Assembly: GCF_000699445.3 (NCBI RefSeq)
Contig: NC_067198.1
Coordinates: 5,056,801 to 5,120,800, forward strand
Source of the DNA: Schistosoma haematobium
Taxonomy: Eukaryota; Platyhelminthes; Trematoda; Strigeidida; Schistosomatidae
Length of the DNA: 64,000 nucleotides
Direction: 5' to 3'
Shown: piece by piece, positions 33,851 to 44,883 of the stretch
Position numbering within the stretch: position 1 is the stretch's first letter
Layout of the letters: each line of letters starts with the position of its first letter
Made by a program: the position numbers and the translations under genes
The notes under the pieces: model-generated
Seen by the model: only the letters and a program-made list of their open reading frames with translations
Database searches by the model: none
Told to the model about the DNA's origin: nothing

Positions 33851-33944
33851 AATATCTAACAGATTGAGATTAGTATTTAGTAACTAAACTGTTCTCTTAG
33901 CTGGGTAATGTAACAATGAAACTTTCATTATATTTCTTGATAAC

Positions 33945-34005
33945 ATCAGTTCTTTCAGGTTTTCAATAGTCTAACATTGATCGGTTCATGATCTCACTTA
34001 TAATT
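33945..34005 (+). mobile_element. family B tail fragment
   Basis: Only the 3' tail is present, from TCAGGTTTTCAATAG to TTCATGATCTCA. The following sequence to 34585 has nothing recognisable. Confidence 0.5.
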
Positions 34006-34585
34006 GTGATCATATTAGAATATTTGTTAACATATAATTTGATTGATTTATTATGTCGATAGGTTTATAACCTGATCCTTGATCTTCCAGTTACATAACA
34101 TTGTCCTTATTGATTGTTAGTTTGCATAAATACCTTCATGTTAGAGTGGTAAACTTCTAAAAATTACTTAACGTTCTTTATATTTCTTCTGTTCAATATT
34201 TCAATGTTTTCCTAAACAAACTCATATCCTCACACTATTTTATAATCACCATGAAGTCCTAGTTAGTAGGTGAACATTTTCAGGGTTACTATACCGTAGC
34301 GCTAAAAGGTTACCCATAAATTAGTGTCAGAGAATATTCATTTAAAAATAATACATGACCCACTTCAATATGGTGACTGATGTGTACACCTATGTTTTAT
34401 TGGTAATTCGTATTGTTCGTATTTGAGAGGAAATCTGAGAAAGAAAAATATGAAAGGATAATGCGCAAAATGTTTATAAACAAATAACTGAAAATGTTGT
34501 AAAAACCCATTCACAAGTTTCACCTTTTGACTGTCATCAACAATACACTGTCTAGTATAAATACAAAGAAAAAATTTCTGTGACA

Positions 34586-35015
34586 ACTTGTATATTACCC
34601 AGTAGCCTAAACCGAAATAGGTCGTTTTCTTAATAGGTCACTTCCTAAACCCTTAACCTACAGATTTAATCCACAAAGCAGTGGAGAATCATTAGAAGAT
34701 GCGGTTCCATAAGGCACGGTGACCAGGAATAGGTTCATACACTATTTGTTTCTTCAAGTTCCTGATACCAATGTGTATCATTGGTCTGGAATCATAGTTT
34801 TACAACTCTTCTAAGTCGATTCTTAGTACTCACAAACCCGATTTAAGTACCGGAGATTCACTTTCCATTCTCACAATTTCTTATTGAACACCCTCACCGT
34901 GAGAAGGTAGTGTGTAAGACTTCTCTGGTAATGGTTATTTACATGTGGCTATATGAGAGGAATTGGAGAGAGAGTTGACTCACCTCACTCTCGTTTGTAC
35001 AAGGTCATTTTGGGG
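34586..35015 (-). mobile_element. family C variant, uninterrupted
   Basis: This is closely related to the split copy at 30483-31320 and lacks the PLE insert (AGTTTTACAACTCTTCTAAG near 34796-34815). Its 3' tail is missing. Confidence 0.8.
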
Positions 35016-35107
35016 ATTACTCTTGATGACATAACTTCTCATTAATTGCTTTATGAATTTGTTAATATCATTTATATAATATATGAGACTATAAATAGAT
35101 CCATATA

Positions 35108-35625
35108 TGTTATAACTTTTGGGTTTGTGCCCTTATCAATGTATGACGTAATGACACCGCCAATCAGAGAACAGTGAATTATCGATCGGGCCAGTGACGC
35201 ATAAAATCCGTACGAGCAGACTATAGTGTGGTGTGTGCTACTTATATTGATATAAGTAGTATATGTCGCAGCAGAAGATGAGGTGAAGATCAAGAAAGGA
35301 AGAGCGAGAGCACAATGGAATTTGTAAGAAAACGCATATACAATGGAATGGGAGACAATGGATTAGTGTTTGCAACGGAAACAGTCCAGTTTGATATGAT
35401 GCATTGATATTTTGCAAATTGACGATTGACTTTATGGTATTCAGATTTTATTGAGATAGTCTGTAATTTTTGTGCTAAATACATTCGATTGTCCCCCACC
35501 CGTGTTCTGTTCACAACAATAGTACCTAACGGTCCTGCTTCCTGCCTAGCCCAATCTGTTAAGTTCAGAACATCAATCTCAGCCTCTGCGATATAAATCA
35601 TTTCAAACATACTGGATTTATATAC
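35108..35625 (-). mobile_element. LTR-like element fragment
   Basis: On the minus strand, a segment from TGTTGTGAAC (35518) to GTTATAACA (35108) has the TG...CA ends with short inverted termini expected of an LTR of about 410 bp. Upstream (35519-35625), TGGGCTAGGCAGGAAGC resembles TGGGCTAGACAGGGAAGC in the LTR-like segment at 39463-39783. No target duplication or internal coding region is seen. A 112-codon frame crosses it and is probably chance. Confidence 0.4.
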
Positions 35626-35944
35626 CAACCGAAGAGATCACATCATACCATAAAATGGAAAATAACATTTGTACAAGATTTAGACAAAAGTGGCTGTGAT
35701 TGAGGGAGACTGTTATTAATAAACTGAGTATAACTTCAGAATGGTAAATCGTATAATGATAGTTCATAGGTCAAAAGAAAGCTTATAATAAGAGGAACAT
35801 GAATATGAATAGTTTAGTTGTTAACAATTACACAATAATAATATACGTATAGTATTGGTCCATAAATGGATTATAACAGTTACCATCCATTATTCTCATC
35901 GGGATATAACAATATACTCATGATTTTCAGTGTGTAAACTATAA

Positions 35945-36110
35945 CAAAAACAATAAGGACCTAGGTTCGAATCTCACAAGACGAGATCATGAATGCGTGT
36001 GCATTACTGAGGAGTAATTCCACAGCAGGACGAAACGACCATTCAGTGCTTCCAAGCAATCCATAATGGTCTAGCTTCAATTGACTCATGATGATCTTAA
36101 CTATTTAAAA
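35945..36110 (+). mobile_element. family B copy, 5' truncated in the B box
   Basis: It starts at GGACCTAGGTTCGAATCTC and continues through the hammerhead to the tail. The core CTGAGGA and GAAA are present, but three extra bases sit in stem II. Confidence 0.75.
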
Positions 36111-36621
36111 ACTTATCATTATACAATTACAATGAGATAATTAATTCTACAAAATTTTGTTCAATGAAAAGTATCAAATTTCACTTTCAAATTGTTGTTA
36201 ACCTGCATCATGTATGATAATCGATATGTGTCACATATATACACAACAGTGTTTTAAAATTACCCCATTAGGATTGATTAGATGTAGGTTATTAGATAGG
36301 CCATTTACTTGATTATACATAAAATGGATTCAATGTTGAAAGAAGCAATGAGAACAAACTACTATGACTAATATATACCTATAAAAATATAATATACACA
36401 TTCATATATCTAACAACAGACCATAACAACAGATGAACAATGAAGGAAAGAGAGAAGTCAAAAAGAGAAGAAAAATCAATTAACCTTAGGGCAGAAAACT
36501 AGTCAGTTAATTGTGTATGACCCTTTTTTTTAAAAAAACGAATCGACCATATACAAGTTAACCTTGAAATGGAACCATAAAAAAGTAAACATAGTTCCCT
36601 TTTGTTAGAATGACTCACACT

Positions 36622-36669
<48 letters not shown>

Positions 36670-37204
36670 CCATACAAAGACTTTGTAATGGAAGAAAGAT
36701 ACAAGAGAGGAGCAAACTGGATAAGACTCGGAACAAGAAGAAGAAGAATAAAAAGAAGAATAAACAACTGTCTATATTCCTATGGTGCTTTCAGTGGAAA
36801 TCAATTACAAATACAAAATGACTAATTGATCTGACTACACATGGTGGAATTTTCTCTCATAAACCCCATAGGTAACAACAACAAAAAATTAGCTTGCTTT
36901 CCTCAATTGTATCTAACTAGAAACTAAAGAGTATTACACGAAATATTATGATGTAAGCACAACAACCTATTTTTAAACGGTTAGATGAGGTCAATAAGGT
37001 TGTCTGGACCTATGTATCTTTGGAATCTTCAGGGAACTGATATTGCTTGTGGGATTCGAATATATATATATATATCATAATCATAAGGCTTACAACTATC
37101 TATATGCTAACCAGATCACTGACATTCTAAAAGGAAAAACTCAGAAAGCGAATTTCATCATATTTCAAATTAATATTTTTCGAATATATACTATAACTGA
37201 TCAT
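36111..37204. other. unassigned, with TA microsatellite
   Basis: A TA run lies at about 36623-36668 and a shorter one near 37061-37075. Purine-rich stretches lie near 36430-36480 and 36710-36765. No gene is supported. Confidence 0.6.
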
Positions 37205-37835
37205 CCTAAACGGCATCTGCTGGGATCACCGGGTAAGTAATAGTGAGGTTAGACGCAGGGTATTAGGGAATGATGGTAAATCAGTTGATGAGTTCATGAA
37301 TCTTCATCGACTGAGATGGTTGGGCCACGTGTTACGTATGCTTGAACACCGATTACCACGACGTGCAATGCTATCCGGTATTAGAGATGGTTGGAAGAAA
37401 GTTAGGGGCGGCCAAACCAAAATGTGGCATCAGTGCTTGAAGACACTAACTTCTAGTCTGAGCCATGTTGGTAGATGCAGACTACTTGGTTGGGGTCCGC
37501 GTGACTTTCGTAACCAATGGTTGGAGACTCTTGGTGACATGGCTCAGAATCGATCACAATGGCGTCGGTGTATACACTCTCTGTCTTCCCTTAAACTAAG
37601 AGATTAAAATCACTTCATATCTTTCTTTCTACGAACCAATTCTTTCTTCTTGTACTATATCTCTATATGCAATCTTTCTCTTATATATTACCACCACTGA
37701 ATTAACTACTTTTATGAATCCGGTGTTCATCTTGTTGTGCTGATGTGGTATGGCAACCTGGACCGATGCACATATGTGCCTGGTCCTACGTTGTAGCTGA
37801 CTGACTGACTGACATCCTAAACGGATTACGCAGAT
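37205..37835 (+). pseudogene. LINE 3' end (TGAC-tail family), C-terminal codons open
   Basis: An open stretch from about 37255 to 37605 encodes the C-terminus of a non-LTR retrotransposon polyprotein, with the phrase LRWLGHVLRM and a tryptophan-rich end (NQWLETLGDMAQNRSQWRR). It is followed by a 3' UTR ending GTAGCTGACTGACTGACTGA. It is 5' truncated. The open frame suggests a fairly young insertion. The clade is probably RTE-like. Confidence 0.7.
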
Positions 37836-38087
37836 GTTCATGAATTTCGTTGTTTGGATTCCTGCCAGCACCGAAATCCACAACAAACGTTTCTTTCTGT
37901 TCAGGGCTCATCAACTAAATGCACCTGGATCGCAGTGTTGGTGGTTATACTTAAACGTGAACCCAGCGTTATCACCTCAAATACTTAAGTTTTATCCACT
38001 AAACTATTGATTACTAACTTGTTAAGCGGGTATGAATATATACGAAAAGACTTGTATATATTTTGAATAGTAAAAAATATGAATTAT

Positions 38088-38205
38088 GTATTCCATAATT
38101 CAGAAAACTGGAAGAGCTGGATGGCCGTTTCGTTTTATTGTGAGACCTTTACAAGTGCGTATCCACGATCCCGTTCCGCCATATTCGAACCCAGGACCTA
38201 TTGTT
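38088..38205 (-). mobile_element. family B fragment
   Basis: Minus-strand hammerhead region and B box (GGGTTCGAATATGG) only. The core is not intact. Confidence 0.65.
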
Positions 38206-39034
38206 ACGTTATTTTGAATGTCATGAGATACATTCACAAGTTTCAAAACTCTGCTCAGAATCCAAGTTTTGGAAGGCTAATATTCGTGTTCCATACATAA
38301 GTAGAATGAAGTTCCAGTCCGTGATCTATCAGTTAATAATCGAATATTCCAATCATAAGGTCATCGAACTCTAACAAATACTTAATATAAACATGTAAAA
38401 CACCATGGATGAATTGTTCCTAACAATATAATTATCCAGACAGTTTATTATTTGTTTGTTGTTAATTGAATTGTCCTGACGAATAATTAATTATTAGCGA
38501 AACACTACCAAAATGATTTGATATGGTTTGACCTGAATTACTTTAGGCATAAACTGATTAAAATAGACAATTTTTAGATACATGTTAATTCATGACAAAA
38601 TCAAGCAACAGATCGTTTGCATATTATTTTTGCTCTTGTTACAAACTGGTCATATTTACAAACGACAATTCAATGAGAGAGGGGGGGGCTAATATTTCCA
38701 TAGAGGTGGATTGATTAATCAAAACGGATCATTTTAGGAAACTGGACAGTGACTCTCGACGTTGCATAAAAACAATATGAGTAAAAGCCAAGCTTACTGA
38801 ATCCGTTCTTGTTATCGAATAACAATAATAATAATAAATAGTATCCTTAATCCTTAAGATACCGAAAAATGCCTAACAGAAGAAAAGATTTAAGAAAAAG
38901 ATCTAAAATTATTTCAAACTGACTGAACCTATTCAAAAACATACAACACGAACTAGGACTCCGTATACTTAAGTTTCACCTTGTAATGTAAACAAGAAGG
39001 TATAAACGTAGATTAACGATAAGAAACTGATTAA
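38206..39034. other. unassigned AT-rich stretch
   Basis: Nothing recognisable is seen. Confidence 0.6.
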
Positions 39035-39245
39035 TCGAAGTCTTCAGTATCAATAGGAAGATTCAAACAATCAATAAAGATAAATGAAACGTTATCCGAT
39101 TGCGCTAATCAGTGGCTATATGGACTCAGTAGCTAAATAGATAACCCTATGGTGTTTAAAGCGAATGGTACTAGGTTCGAATCCCGGAGTGGGAGACAAG
39201 CGTCCTGGATCCCACTCATGACAACCATCCATCTCTGCTTACAAT
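39035..39245 (+). mobile_element. Sm-alpha: 3' end followed by a new 5' start
   Basis: 39050-39100 is the 3' end (AGGAAGATTCAAACAATCAA). After the same kind of linker as in 8318-8370, a new unit starts at GTGGCTATATGGACTCAG with a good B box (GGTTCGAATCCC). The hammerhead 5' half is deleted, and AGCGTCCTGGATCCC remains. Confidence 0.7.
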
Positions 39246-39462
39246 AAGAGTTCTATTTTCAGAATATTGAATTATACAATGAATATCAAGTAGCATTTAC
39301 CACTCGGCTTAATACAATAGAATTTGAAAAAGCTTGACAAACATACGATGAATGTAACAAAAAACAGTAATTTGCTTTAGGAAAACAAGGGTATAGAATA
39401 AAAACAAAATGACTAAACAATGAGTTTGTTGTGGATGCGGAGGAATAGACCAATAATTATCA

Positions 39463-39783
39463 TGTTAAGTCCAATGGTGTCCTTGGACTTTAAATGGACA
39501 TTTCCTATTGGTCGATATCTGTTCACTTGTTGGATATTGTACAAAATGTTGTTTTCTATTTTATGGTACGATGTGGTATGCTTGATTGCTATATAAACAA
39601 AGTATGTTTGAAATATAATGATTCATAACTCAGAGGCTGTGACTCGTGTTCTGGACTCAACTGACTGGGCTAGACAGGGAAGCGAGACCAATCGAGACTG
39701 TAGGCCGTCCGTTCGTGTTTACGTGTCACTGTAATCGATCGATAAGTACGCTGCTCTCTAATTTTCCAGTCAAGGACACAACA
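39463..39783 (+). mobile_element. LTR-like segment (possible solo LTR)
   Basis: It starts TGTTAAGTCC and ends GGACACAACA, an imperfect inverted terminal pair 321 bp apart. A TATAAA-like ATATAAACAA lies inside (about 39590). No coding region or priming site can be shown on either side, and no target duplication is clear. Confidence 0.4.
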
Positions 39784-39917
39784 ATTAGCACAGGGTAAAA
39801 ATCGACCTCAACTTAAAGTCATAACAGAGTTCAATTGAGGATAATTTGTCAGAACAAACACGTTTTTCAGTAATATCAATAATAATAATTTCTTTTCAGT
39901 CTAATAAATACGTTTTC

Positions 39918-40112
39918 TTAATAGTTGTATTCATAAGTCGTTCTAAGCCAGACCACAATTGAAAGCCCGGAAGCATTAGACTGTTATTTCGTCCTAGTAC
40001 AGGACTCCTTAGTGGTGCAAATCCACGATCCCGCATGCGGGACTCGGACCCAGGAGCTAACATCCAACGGTGTTAACGTCTAACTTCGATCGATCGATGA
40101 TCTTGCGCAACT
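39918..40112 (-). mobile_element. family B copy with internal deletion
   Basis: The tail and hammerhead (core CTAAGGA, dead) join directly to the linker; most of the tRNA-like part is lost. Confidence 0.7.
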
Positions 40113-40806
40113 CATAATGTAAATTGGAAAAATGTTCGTTTCTTAAATTCTCACCACGTAATCTGTATTATACTATCGTGTTCTATACAATACCAGATAG
40201 CGCGAAGTGGATTTTTTTTTAGGGGTTTGCCTACAAGCTCATTGCAAAACCTTATTTCTATAGAATTCCGATATAAGATGGTGGTACTGTACTTAAACCA
40301 TTTATAATCTGTCAGGGCAGTCAAATGGTATGTTCAGCATTTCTATAAAATATGCGCCCATAAGTTCACAAGTTTGCATTTCGCCACTAAACCACATTAA
40401 TTTACATTGCGCGACTACCTATTGAGTTTGGTGAGTAACTAACTGCATCACAATCAAAATGCTTAAACTAAACAGATCACGATTTCTCACTAAAATTACG
40501 GAAATACTATAATAAACAAGAAAGGATAAAGATTCAAATGCGAGATCATATTCTCAGCCGAATTATCTATCAAGTTGAACATGACTCAATCTTGTAACAC
40601 TGATCACTGGTCGCTGAACCATTGACTGCAACTTGTCAAGGTTAATGACGGTCAGCGCTGATTGACTACTAAATGCATGAATGAGTTTAGTAATGTATAG
40701 AAGCTTGGTAATAACCTGCCTATATAATATTCACCATTGGGTTACAGTGAGACAGGATAGCAAGTCAGCTTCAGCTTAACGCAACATAAGTGGAAGCAGC
40801 TATACT
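40113..40806. other. unassigned stretch
   Basis: Nothing recognisable is seen. Confidence 0.6.
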
Positions 40807-41468
40807 CTTACAGAAAATTTTCCTTTCGACGAAATCATTTACTTAAACCGTACGTTCATATATATAATTAGATGGAAAATAAATATCTATAGAAGCATAG
40901 AAAAAGATTGTATCATAAGTTGATTCGAGACTAAGTTACGCAATAATCAAACGGATAAGAAAAGAATATAAGAATGAAAATAATTCACGGATCAGAATTA
41001 TGAAAGTTAATTGTCTAGTTGACAGATATGAAGAAAACCAACAATCATAGAGTTATCAGTATGGGGTTGTGCAGATTATTAAGTTATTGATCGAGATATC
41101 ATATCATGAACTGATTAATGTTACATCATCATTGAAAACCTGATCTGACATCAATCAGTTCATGATCACAATCAAAAACATTGAGTTCATAATAATAAAA
41201 ACTGAGTAATAATAATAATAATAATAATAATAATCATGAAAACGTGTTGAAGGATAATCATAACTGATCACAGTTTAAAATTACAAAAACACCAATTAAG
41301 GAAAATCATTAATACCAATAAAAATAAGGAATGAAGAAACATGGGAAAATAGTCGAAACATGACTACAACAAAAGGGAATTGGAGCCAATGAAGAATGAG
41401 AGGTTGAATGCATCGCGTTTTTTGCACGCAATGAAATTTTGAATAGTTTCAATAATTGTCACCCCTCA

Positions 41469-41949
41469 TGCCCCCAAATGCCCTGGTATGGCCGAGTGTG
41501 GGGTGGGCCTACCCTCCCTCTCGAAATACTCTCACACGGCCACGCGTTTACAGCCTCTGCCAGGGAAGTTCTACTCACTGCCTTCTCACACCACGTGTGT
41601 TGTTTACCAAATTGAGAGGACGAAAAGCGAATGTCCGGCGCTTTAACTGGATTCCAAACCGATGGTGCACATGGGCTGGCTCCAGTATCCTGCGGGGACA
41701 AATGGCGTATGAACCAATCGTTGGTCACCGGCTACCATGGGACTGCATCTCCTCACGATGCTCCACTGCCTTGTGGGTCAGACCTTCAGGTCGAAGGCTC
41801 GGGGTGTGGTCCCCTAAGAAAACCACCTGTTTCGGTCTGGGCACCCGAGTAGTATCACAGCCCACACACAAATCGAATGATTTATGTGGCGCATATCTAT
41901 TTGGTGCCTCCTTGTACCAGTGTTTATGTGTTTAAGTAAATAAATAGTG
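41469..41949 (+). mobile_element. family C reference copy, 481 bp, 12-bp target duplication
   Basis: The flanks TGTCACCCCTCA at 41457-41468 and 41950-41961 are identical, so the ends are exact. It starts TGCCCCCAAATGCCCTGG and ends with TAAATAAATAGTG. A 159-codon frame is open across nearly all of it, and the same frame is partly open in other copies. I know no protein like it. Confidence 0.9.
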
Positions 41950-42249
41950 TGTCACCCCTCAATTCAGTTCACACTGGAAGCCGAGGCATACGAGGAATTT
42001 CATTTTCTTTATATCCGATTGAAAAGAAGGTTAGTTTTTTACAGAGATCTATACATAGAAAACCAACCAGGAATGGGTAGTGCACAAATTTCAATAGCTG
42101 GAACTTAATTCACTTTCTATTCTCAAGGAACAGGCGAATATTTTCTATTGACACAATAGATGAGGAACTATTTTAACATTGACAGACTCTCATTAGGAAT
42201 GGTTATTCACCTAGATTCATCGATAGTAATATAACACCTAGACATCATC

Positions 42250-42620
42250 CGGAAAGAGCACCAACAATACAAAAGAAAACTATCTTTATGAATATAGAAT
42301 TTAAAAGAGATATGGATGCTGAGATCTTGAATAAACAGATTTCTACTCATCTAAGCTCCGAATTGTCTTCTCAAGCCGGTATATCATTCACAGATGTGTT
42401 AAGGATAAACCTCTGCTCTAGGTCACATCAATGCACATCGATAAATTTACTTGCTCAGGTGGACCAGGTAACATTGGCCGCACAAAGTGATCACATTCTA
42501 AACGCATCTTAGAACATAAATCTAGAATGGCTTTTAAAAAGAGAAAGCAAAACAACTATTAGTTCAATACAGGAGCATTTAGTCGACTATGGATACAACG
42601 CTCCAAAGAAGTTCTCTTAT
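42250..42620 (+). pseudogene. PLE GIY-YIG remnant in IR3 loop
   Basis: One frame reads VKDKPLL, a stop, then VTSMHIDKFTCSG, GNIGRTK and SKRILEHKSR. This is the Cys motif, the NIGRT form of YIGRT and the downstream helix of PLE nucleases. Stops interrupt it. A 74-codon frame in another register is its shadow. Confidence 0.6.
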
Positions 42621-43245
42621 AAAACAATCTACGCAGTCAAAGGGATTCGATCGAAATGAAGTCAAATCAAAATCTTATGCACCATTGAGGCATTGGCAAT
42701 ACACTAACTCAAGCTCGAACTTTGCGCGCAAGAACGCGATGCATTCAACCTCTCATTCTTCATTGGCTCCAATTCCCTTTTGTTGTAGTCATGTTTCGAC
42801 TATTTTCCCATGTTTCTTCATTCCTTATTTTTATTGGTATTAATGATTTTCCTTAATTGGTGTTTTTGTAATTTTAAACTGTGATCAGTTATGATTATCC
42901 TTCAACACGTTTTCATGATTATTATTATTATTATTATTATTATTACTCAGTTTTTATTATTATGAACTCAATGTTTTTGATTGTGATCATGAACTGATTG
43001 ATGTCAGATCAGGTTTTCAATGATGATGTAACATTAATCAGTTCATGATATGATATCTCGATCAATAACTTAATAATCTGCACAACCCCATACTGATAAC
43101 TCTATGATTGTTGGTTTTCTTCATATCTGTCAACTAGACAATTAACTTTCATAATTCTGATCCGTGAATTATTTTCATTCTTATATTCTTTTCTTATCCG
43201 TTTGATTATTGCGTAACTTAGTCTCGAATCAACTTATGATGCAAT

Positions 43246-43505
43246 TCATTTGGTGTTGTTCTATTTGTATCTTTCAATTGTTATTTAGGACTGCAATTGA
43301 TCAGTCTCTCGTTGGCATATGTTCATTCTGTACGGACTGCCTCGATATTGCCTGAAATCACAAGCTTTTTCAGAAAAAACGGATGGTGGCTAGCAATGGA
43401 ATCCAGTTTGACCCGCGTTTCGTCTTGTTTGGGACTCTTCGGCTGGATTCACCTGCATCCCAGAGTTGATGTTCACTTCGGGACTCGAACCCAATACCGT
43501 TTGCT
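43246..43505 (-). mobile_element. Sm-alpha inserted in IR3 right arm
   Basis: The minus-strand copy is 5' truncated just past the B box (GGGTTCGAGTCCC). It is flanked by TGCAAT (43240-43245 and 43506-43511). The left arm near 40907-40914 keeps the uninterrupted target, so the insertion came after the inverted duplication. The hammerhead core is CCGAAGA, so it is dead. Confidence 0.88.
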
Positions 43506-43808
43506 GCAATCTTTCCCATACTTCTATAGACATATATTTTCTATATAATTATAAATACGAATGTACAGCTTAAATAAATGATTTCGTCGAAAAGAAAATT
43601 TTCTTACAGTTAACTTCAAAGTATGATTTAAACTAATAGTTATGGGATATAGGTGAGTGCATTATATTGATTTTGGTTTGATCCTATGAGAACAAAAATG
43701 CAACCGTAAGTACGTTTCTAATTATATTTTTAAGATTAATGGATTTTCACATTTAAGAAGTGTGTTCAGAAAATTTCTGATACAAAAGGAAATGAATCGA
43801 AATTAATA

Positions 43809-44187
43809 AAAATGAATATTCCAATGGTTGAGATCATGAGTCATTTGAAGCTAGACCACCATGGAAAATCTAGAAGCATTGGATGGCCGTTTCGTCCTAT
43901 TGTCGGACTCTTCAGTAATGCGCATCCACGATCACACCTCGCGAGATTCGAACCTAGGACTTATCAGTCACGCGCGCAAGCGCTTAAACTCTAAACCACT
44001 GAGCCGACCGGAACCCAACGGTGTTAATATCTAACTTCAACTAATCCACCAAATTGAGTGACGCATCCACCATTGTTTTCAGTGAGTTCCTATCTCACAA
44101 CAAACCCGGTTGTACTCCACTGCTCTCTGGTTCTCGCTAGAACTCCAGGAAATACTCCTTGAAGCCAGTCACTAGTAAACATATGTT
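43809..44187 (-). mobile_element. family B single monomer with 10-bp target duplication
   Basis: GAAATTAATA flanks it at 43799-43808 and 44188-44197. The copy runs on the minus strand from AACATATGTTTACTAGTGAC through the linker, A and B boxes and hammerhead to the tail GGTTGAGATCATGAG (reversed). It defines a near complete unit of 379 bp. Confidence 0.88.
43876..43921 (-). ncRNA. hammerhead ribozyme, family B (candidate active)
   Basis: The minus strand reads GCATTA, CTGAAGA, stem II GTCC/GGAC (all four pairs), GAAA, CGGCCATC and CAATGC. Stem I has five of six pairs. The cleavage triplet is ATC. Every invariant core position is present. Confidence 0.65.
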
Positions 44188-44197
44188 GAAATTAATA

Positions 44198-44687
44198 TGT
44201 ACTAAACAGTTATGAACACTAACTATTTTCAATGTCATACTAATTTAACCATCTCTAAGTAATATGACACTTGACAATACAGAGCCAAACAAACATATAC
44301 AACAATTGCATACCTCTCACAAAAGTACATACTTTCTTATGAATAGTAATGAGAACAAATGATCATTTATGAATATGCAACTTACCAGTTATTCAAATAA
44401 TGGATATATAGGATAGATAGATGTTAGGAGTATGATCTTTTTTGTTCAACGATCACGAAACATGAACTATTTATAAAAGAAAAGAAAGATCATGACTTTA
44501 TTTACATGAAGTATGTATTGGGATATGTACTTACTTTGAGTCAAAAGAAAATTACGGCAATCTTATAGGGAACAGTTAAAATTAGACTAATTTGATACTA
44601 ATGACCTGAACTACATACACAGAATAAAACTAGATTTTCTTATGAATGTGTTTTATATAATTATAGGTTAAAGGAATTTCTTTTAAG
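44198..44687. other. unassigned stretch
   Basis: Nothing recognisable is seen. Confidence 0.6.
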
Positions 44688-44700
44688 AATAAGAGATATC

Positions 44701-44870
44701 AGAAGGGGGCTTTGTAGATACTGTAAGTAATTTTTAATAGTTGAGATCATGAGTCAATTGGAGGCTAGACTATCATGGAAAACCTGGAAGCACTGGAGAG
44801 CTGTTTGGTATTAATGTGGGACTCCTCAGAAGCGATCTAACTTTAATTGACTCATGATCTCAACTATTGA
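44701..44870. mobile_element. family B pure fold-back with 13-bp target duplication
   Basis: AATAAGAGATATC flanks it at 44688-44700 and 44871-44883. The 170-bp insert is only the tail and part of the hammerhead, first inverted (44701 to about 44830), then direct (about 44831-44870). The flip was therefore part of one insertion event. Confidence 0.9.
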
Positions 44871-44883
44871 AATAAGAGATATC

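Larger units (their letters stand above)
40807..43609. mobile_element. fold-back element IR3, 2.8 kb with 7-bp target duplication
   Basis: CTTACAG flanks the unit directly at 40807-40813 and 43603-43609. The unit (40814-43602) has terminal inverted repeats of about 620 bases: left arm to about 41431, right arm from about 42722. The ends start AAAATTTTC. The right arm was later split by an Sm-alpha insertion. The loop has a family C insertion and a decayed PLE GIY-YIG piece. No transposase is visible. Confidence 0.8.

Noticed and set aside
35290..35628. 112-codon minus-strand frame as a gene
   Set aside because: It runs across LTR-like repeat sequence, has no recognisable domain, and has no splice or context support.
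41469..41510. GGTATGGCCGAGTGTGG as a Pol III A box for family C
   Set aside because: It resembles a tRNA A box, but no B box follows at a suitable distance in any copy, so a Pol III promoter is not supported.
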